Of a stretch of DNA of 64,000 nucleotides, positions 60,635 through 64,000 are shown piece after piece. The stretch is taken from positions 1,867,001 through 1,931,000 of the forward strand of contig NZ_JAVIZM010000001.1 in the NCBI RefSeq assembly GCF_031453555.1, given 5' to 3'. The position numbers and the translations under genes were made by a program. A model generated the notes under the pieces. It saw only the letters and a program-made list of their open reading frames with translations, was not told the origin of the DNA and did no database searches. Each line of letters begins with the position of its first letter. The first letter of the stretch is position 1. Source of the DNA: Bacillus sp. SLBN-46. GTDB lineage: Bacteria > Bacillota > Bacilli > Bacillales > Cytobacillaceae.

Positions 60635-61204
60635 ATGAAGAAGGTTGGAATTTTGGGTGGAACATTTGATCCTCCACATTATGGTCATCTGATGATTGCT
60701 AATGAGGTTCTTTCCGCACTTGAACTTGATGAAATTTGGTTCATGCCAAACCAGGAGCCTCCCCATAAGAAAAAGACAGGTTCTGTTAAAAATGAAGATC
60801 GTCTTCGGATGCTTGAGCTTGCAACTCAAGGAAATTCAGCTTTTAAAATAGAGACGATTGAATTAGAAAGAGAAGGCCCTTCCTATACCGTTGATACTAT
60901 GAAGAAAATCAATGATAAGTATACTGGATATCAATTTTTCTTTATCATTGGGGCAGACATGATCGAATATTTACCGAAATGGCAACAAATTGATGAGCTT
61001 GTTAAGCTCGTTCAATTTGTTGGTGTACATAGGCCGTCCTATAGTCATCAAACCAATTATCCTGTTCTTTATGTGGAGGTGCCAGGCATGGATGTATCAT
61101 CAAGTATGATAAGAGATCGTGTGAAGAGTGAAAAGACTATTCGATATTTACTGCCTGATGCTGTCATTGAATATATTGAGGAGAAGCACTTATATGGAAC
61201 GTGA
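60635..61204 (+). CDS. nadD: Nicotinate-nucleotide adenylyltransferase
   Basis: NadD adenylates nicotinic acid mononucleotide in NAD synthesis. The 189-residue product has the nucleotidyltransferase motif [15 protein letters not shown] and the C-terminal [10 protein letters not shown] (ISSTxIR type) motif. ATG 60635; overlaps yqeK by 11 bases. Confidence 0.97.
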   Translation: MKKVGILGGTFDPPHYGHLMIANEVLSALELDEIWFMPNQEPPHKKKTGSVKNEDRLRMLELATQGNSAFKIETIELEREGPSYTVDTMKKINDKYTGYQFFFIIGADMIEYLPKWQQIDELVKLVQFVGVHRPSYSHQTNYPVLYVEVPGMDVSSSMIRDRVKSEKTIRYLLPDAVIEYIEEKHLYGT

Positions 61205-61760
61205 AAAAGCATTACAGGTTGTTAAGGAGCAGTTAACCGAGCACCGGTATCAACATACCATCGGGGTCATGGAAACAGCCATAATACTCGCTAAGCGTTT
61301 TGGAGCCGATGAAAAGAAAGCCGAAACCGCTGCTATATTTCATGATTATGCAAAATTTCGTCCAAAAGAGGAAATGAAGGAAATCATCACTACTCAAGGG
61401 CTTCCACAGAATTTGCTTGAATATAATTCCGAATTGTGGCATGCTCCTGCAGGCGCATACTTAGTAGAGAAAGAAGTGGGGATTACGGATCGTGAGGTAT
61501 TAGATGCCATCCGTTACCATACATCTGGAAGAGTGGGAATGACCTTGCTGGAAAAGGTCATTTATTTGGCAGATTATATGGAGCCAGGCCGTCACTTTCC
61601 TGGTGTAGAAGAAGTGAGAGAGCTTGCACAAGACAATTTACCGCGTGCATTAGTTAAATCAGTTCAAAATACCATTATATTTTTATTAAAAAAGAATCAA
61701 AAAGTTTACCCTGATACATTTTATACTTACAATGACCTTGTTAATAAACTGGAGGATTGA
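61194..61760 (+). CDS. yqeK: HD-domain diadenosine tetraphosphate hydrolase YqeK
   Basis: A 188-residue HD-domain protein of the YqeK family, symmetric Ap4A hydrolases giving two ADP. The metal site is seen in [30 protein letters not shown] and [13 protein letters not shown] 61194 follows GAGGAG by 10 bases, inside the nadD end. Upstream in-frame starts lack a site. Confidence 0.95.
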   Translation: MEREKALQVVKEQLTEHRYQHTIGVMETAIILAKRFGADEKKAETAAIFHDYAKFRPKEEMKEIITTQGLPQNLLEYNSELWHAPAGAYLVEKEVGITDREVLDAIRYHTSGRVGMTLLEKVIYLADYMEPGRHFPGVEEVRELAQDNLPRALVKSVQNTIIFLLKKNQKVYPDTFYTYNDLVNKLED

Positions 61761-61763
61761 TGG

Positions 61764-62120
61764 ATGAATAATCAAGATCTATTAAAAATAGCTGTAAAGG
61801 CAGCAGATGATAAACGTGCGGAAGATATTTTGGCTTTAAATATGAAGGGCATATCTCTAATTGCTGACTACTTTATTATTTGTCATGGTAATTCAGATAA
61901 ACAGGTGCAAGCAATTGCAAGAGAGATCAAGGAAAAAGCACAAGAAACCGGCTATGATGTAAAAAGAATGGAAGGCTTTGATGAAGCAAGATGGGTCTTG
62001 ATTGATTTAGGTGATGTCGTAGCCCATGTCTTCCATCGTGAGGAAAGAAGCTATTACAATTTAGAACGCTTATGGGGCGATGCACCGCTTGAAGATATCC
62101 ATAGTGAGTTAAATTCATGA
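61764..62120 (+). CDS. rsfS: Ribosomal silencing factor RsfS
   Basis: RsfS (YqeL) binds L14 and blocks subunit joining in starvation. The 118-residue product has the conserved DISLIADYFII-type strand (GISLIADYFIICHGNSDKQ as two parts), EGFDEARWVLIDLGDVVAHVF and the terminal YYNLERLWGDAP. Start 3 bases after yqeK; 4-base ATGA overlap with yqeM. Confidence 0.97.
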   Translation: MNNQDLLKIAVKAADDKRAEDILALNMKGISLIADYFIICHGNSDKQVQAIAREIKEKAQETGYDVKRMEGFDEARWVLIDLGDVVAHVFHREERSYYNLERLWGDAPLEDIHSELNS

Positions 62121-62863
62121 GTTATGAACAATTTGCCTATTTGTATGATGAGCTAATGAAGGATGCTCCTTATGACGAATGGGTAAGTTTTGTCAAAGAA
62201 CAGCTTGTAAACTATAATGTGACTGGGGTTCGCCTGCTTGATTTAGCCTGTGGTACGGGGGAGCTCTCCATTCGCTTTGCGAATGAAGGGTTTCAAGTAA
62301 CGGGAGTCGACTTATCGTCCGATATGCTGGCTGTTGCACAGGCAAAGGCAGAAACAAAAGGAATTCATATTCCTTTGTTTGAACAGAATATGATTGATTT
62401 GGAAGGACAGGGTCAATTCGATGTGATTGGTATTTTCTGCGATTCACTCAATTACCTGCATACAGAAGAGGAAGTTAAAGTGACGTTTTCTTCTGTTTTC
62501 CAGCATTTAACACTTGATGGACTATTTATGTTTGATGTGCATTCCACTTATAAAATCTCTCATGGTTTTATTGACCAAACCTTTGCGGTAAACGATGAGG
62601 GTCTTTCCTATATTTGGAATAGTTTCTCTGGAGAAAAAGAGTACAGTGTGGAACATGATTTAAGTTTTTTTGTGTTAGATGAAATGTCGGGTAAATATGA
62701 TCGGTATGATGAAATTCATTACCAACGGACCTATCCTATTGAGCAATACTCAGACTGGTTAAATGAAGCAGGCTTTGAATTGCTTAAGGTTTGTGCAGAC
62801 TTCGAACCAAAATCACCCGAGCCACAATCCGAACGAATCTTTTTCGTCGCTCGAAAAAAATAA
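62117..62863 (+). CDS. yqeM: Class I SAM-dependent methyltransferase YqeM
   Basis: A 248-residue methyltransferase: motif I LLDLACGTGELSIRF, post-I VTGVDLSSDMLAVAQ and the FDVIGIFCDSLNYL acidic region. The substrate is not known; the position beside rsfS in the translation-linked operon is conserved. ATG 62117 overlaps the rsfS stop. Last gene of the operon. Confidence 0.93.
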   Translation: MSYEQFAYLYDELMKDAPYDEWVSFVKEQLVNYNVTGVRLLDLACGTGELSIRFANEGFQVTGVDLSSDMLAVAQAKAETKGIHIPLFEQNMIDLEGQGQFDVIGIFCDSLNYLHTEEEVKVTFSSVFQHLTLDGLFMFDVHSTYKISHGFIDQTFAVNDEGLSYIWNSFSGEKEYSVEHDLSFFVLDEMSGKYDRYDEIHYQRTYPIEQYSDWLNEAGFELLKVCADFEPKSPEPQSERIFFVARKK

Positions 62864-62903
62864 AAAATGAGGCTGACTAAAAAAGTCAGCCTCATTTTTT
62901 TGA
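62862..62903. terminator. Bidirectional terminator between yqeM and comER
   Basis: AAAAATGAGGCTGACT (62863-62878) and AGTCAGCCTCATTTTT (62884-62899), loop AAAAA, with T run on the right and A run on the left. Confidence 0.94.
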
Positions 62904-62939
62904 AAATAAAGAAGGAATTTGTCTAATGCTATCGAATAA

Positions 62940-63761
62940 TTACTTAGAGAATTGCATTTCCACTTTATCAAGATCTTCTTTAAATTTTGAATGAGTCGCC
63001 TGGAACAAATGTTCAAACACGTTCCCCAGTTCATTGTCTAACACCTTTATCCCTTCACCCGTTATTCCACCTTTTACACAAACTTTTTCTTGTAATGATG
63101 GTAAAGTATAGTGACCTTGTTTTAACAACTCACCAAGTCCCACAATCATCTCACTTGCAAAAATGGTTGCAGTGGCTTCGTCAATTTCCGTCTCCTTCAC
63201 TGCTGCTTGTATGAATCGCTGTAGGAGATAGCTGAAGAAAGCCGGGCCACAACTTACAATATCTGAGGCTACCCTCGTAATGTTCTCGTCAATATTAACT
63301 GGTACCGAAATCTTCGTAATTAAAGTTCCAATTTTTTCTCTCCAAAGATCACTACAATTTTCTCCAAAGGTAAGTAAGGACACGCCGGATAATGCCCGAT
63401 TTGTAATACTTGGAATTACTCGGATGACTGAACAAGATACTTTTTTTTCAATTTGGCTTGTACTGACAGGACTTGTTATGGATATAAGACATTTTTCATC
63501 ACTTAAATGGGGGTTTATATCATCCAGTATTTTATAAATGTCTAATGGTTTGACACAAATAAATAATAAATCGGATTGAGCCGCCACCTCTTCTGGAGTT
63601 GCCCCAACCCTAATTTCCCTATATTTATCTTTAAGCAGCATGGCTTTAGATTTCGTTCTATTTGTAATGATCATTGAAGAAGGGGATATGGCCTTACTAT
63701 CAATCAAGGCCTCCACCAAAACTCTCCCCATATTACCGGTACCGATGATACCTAGATTCAT
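62940..63761 (-). CDS. comER: Late competence protein ComER (P5C reductase-like)
   Basis: A 273-residue protein of the pyrroline-5-carboxylate reductase family encoded opposite comEA. The NAD(P) motif is LGIIGTGNMGRVLVEAL, and the C-terminal dimer domain has VSCGPAFFSYLLQRFIQAA and KVCVKGGITGEGIKVL. In Bacillus it is dispensable for transformation and has been linked to sporulation and biofilm entry; enzyme activity is uncertain. ATG 63761 follows GGAGGG by 8 bases, so the longer in-frame ATG at 63785 is not used. Confidence 0.93.
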   Translation of the reverse strand: MNLGIIGTGNMGRVLVEALIDSKAISPSSMIITNRTKSKAMLLKDKYREIRVGATPEEVAAQSDLLFICVKPLDIYKILDDINPHLSDEKCLISITSPVSTSQIEKKVSCSVIRVIPSITNRALSGVSLLTFGENCSDLWREKIGTLITKISVPVNIDENITRVASDIVSCGPAFFSYLLQRFIQAAVKETEIDEATATIFASEMIVGLGELLKQGHYTLPSLQEKVCVKGGITGEGIKVLDNELGNVFEHLFQATHSKFKEDLDKVEMQFSK

Positions 63762-63851
63762 TTTCCGACCCTCCTTCGCATGCAATATTCTTTTATAACC
63801 ATATGAAAAGTAAATGTGAAATATACCTTTGATTTGAAAGGATGGATCCTA

Positions 63852-64000
63852 ATGAAAGACTGGTTGTTGGAACACAAGTTTTACATGGTAGTTGCTATAG
63901 TTATTGGTTTAAGTTGTTTTTATTATTTTTCCTTCATTGAAAATACCCCTGAAGCAACTGAGACAATTTCAATGGAAAGCACGCTGAAAGAGGAAGGTCA
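63852..64000 (+). CDS. comEA: Competence DNA receptor ComEA (3'-truncated by window)
   Basis: Only the first 49 codons are in the window. They give a short cytoplasmic start (MKDWLLEHKFY), one membrane helix (VVAIVIGLSCFYYFSF) and the start of the extracellular linker rich in Thr and Glu, as in ComEA, the membrane receptor for transforming DNA. Identity rests on this N-terminus and on the divergent comER. The helix-hairpin-helix DNA-binding domain lies beyond the edge. Confidence 0.88.
   Translation, partial: MKDWLLEHKFYMVVAIVIGLSCFYYFSFIENTPEATETISMESTLKEEG

Overview
The window is a low-GC Firmicutes chromosome segment from an endospore-forming member of the Bacillaceae. Gene content, gene order and protein lengths match the ruvA-to-comEA part of the Bacillus subtilis map, and several features look more like Neobacillus or Mesobacillus relatives than B. 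subtilis itself: an uninterrupted sigK, an extra ABC transporter, and a PssA of a different subtype. The genus is an inference from reading only. Almost every gene is a chromosomal core gene. I see no rRNA, tRNA, CRISPR array, prophage or insertion sequence.

Layout. 1-4.3 kb: Holliday-junction resolution (ruvA, partial, and ruvB), queuosine synthesis (queA, tgt) and yajC. 4-7.3 kb: yrzE, yrbG, spoVB, comN. 7.4-15.5 kb: secDF, recJ, apt, relA, dtd. 15.5-22.3 kb: a five-SH3 cell-wall amidase, yrzK, a T-box-controlled hisS-aspS operon, 6S RNA and tcdA. 22.4-24.3 kb: an accessory two-gene ABC exporter. 24.3-32.7 kb: rarA, cymR, iscS-mnmA (tRNA 2-thiolation), a TPR protein, recD2 and three small genes. 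32.7-39.1 kb: an AI-2E family permease, T-box alaS, ireB-like yrzL, ruvX, yrzB, mltG. 39.2-45.3 kb: a candidate unannotated structured RNA, the tRNA wobble-uridine modification operon (trmR, yrrN, yrrO), udk, greA, pbpI. 45.4-49.8 kb: yrrS, yrzA, and the methionine-to-cysteine genes mtnN-mccA-mccB-yrhC.

49.8-57.8 kb is the least conserved part. It holds a cluster of microprotein genes with strong ribosome sites, a 128-bp inverted-repeat element enclosing two tandem hairpins, pepF, a sporulation small protein with a sigma-K-like promoter, an orphan response regulator with a lipoprotein gene, an intact sigK, pssA/psd, and the checkpoint gene sda. The sda/yqeG control region carries DnaA boxes, an SOS-like box and Spo0A-like boxes. 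57.8-64 kb: the yqeG-yqeH-aroE-yhbY-nadD-yqeK-rsfS-yqeM operon, convergent comER, and the start of comEA.

Themes. Translation quality and tRNA biology dominate (queA/tgt, hisS/aspS/alaS, dtd, tcdA, iscS/mnmA, trmR/yrrN/yrrO, rsfS, yqeH), with genome maintenance (ruvAB, recJ, recD2, rarA, ruvX) and sporulation control (spoVB, sigK, sda, yjcZ-like). The two observations I consider most likely to be undescribed are the promoter-structured RNA-terminator unit at 39162-39303 and the promoter-25-codon ORF-inverted-repeat/tandem-hairpin unit at 49846-50134.
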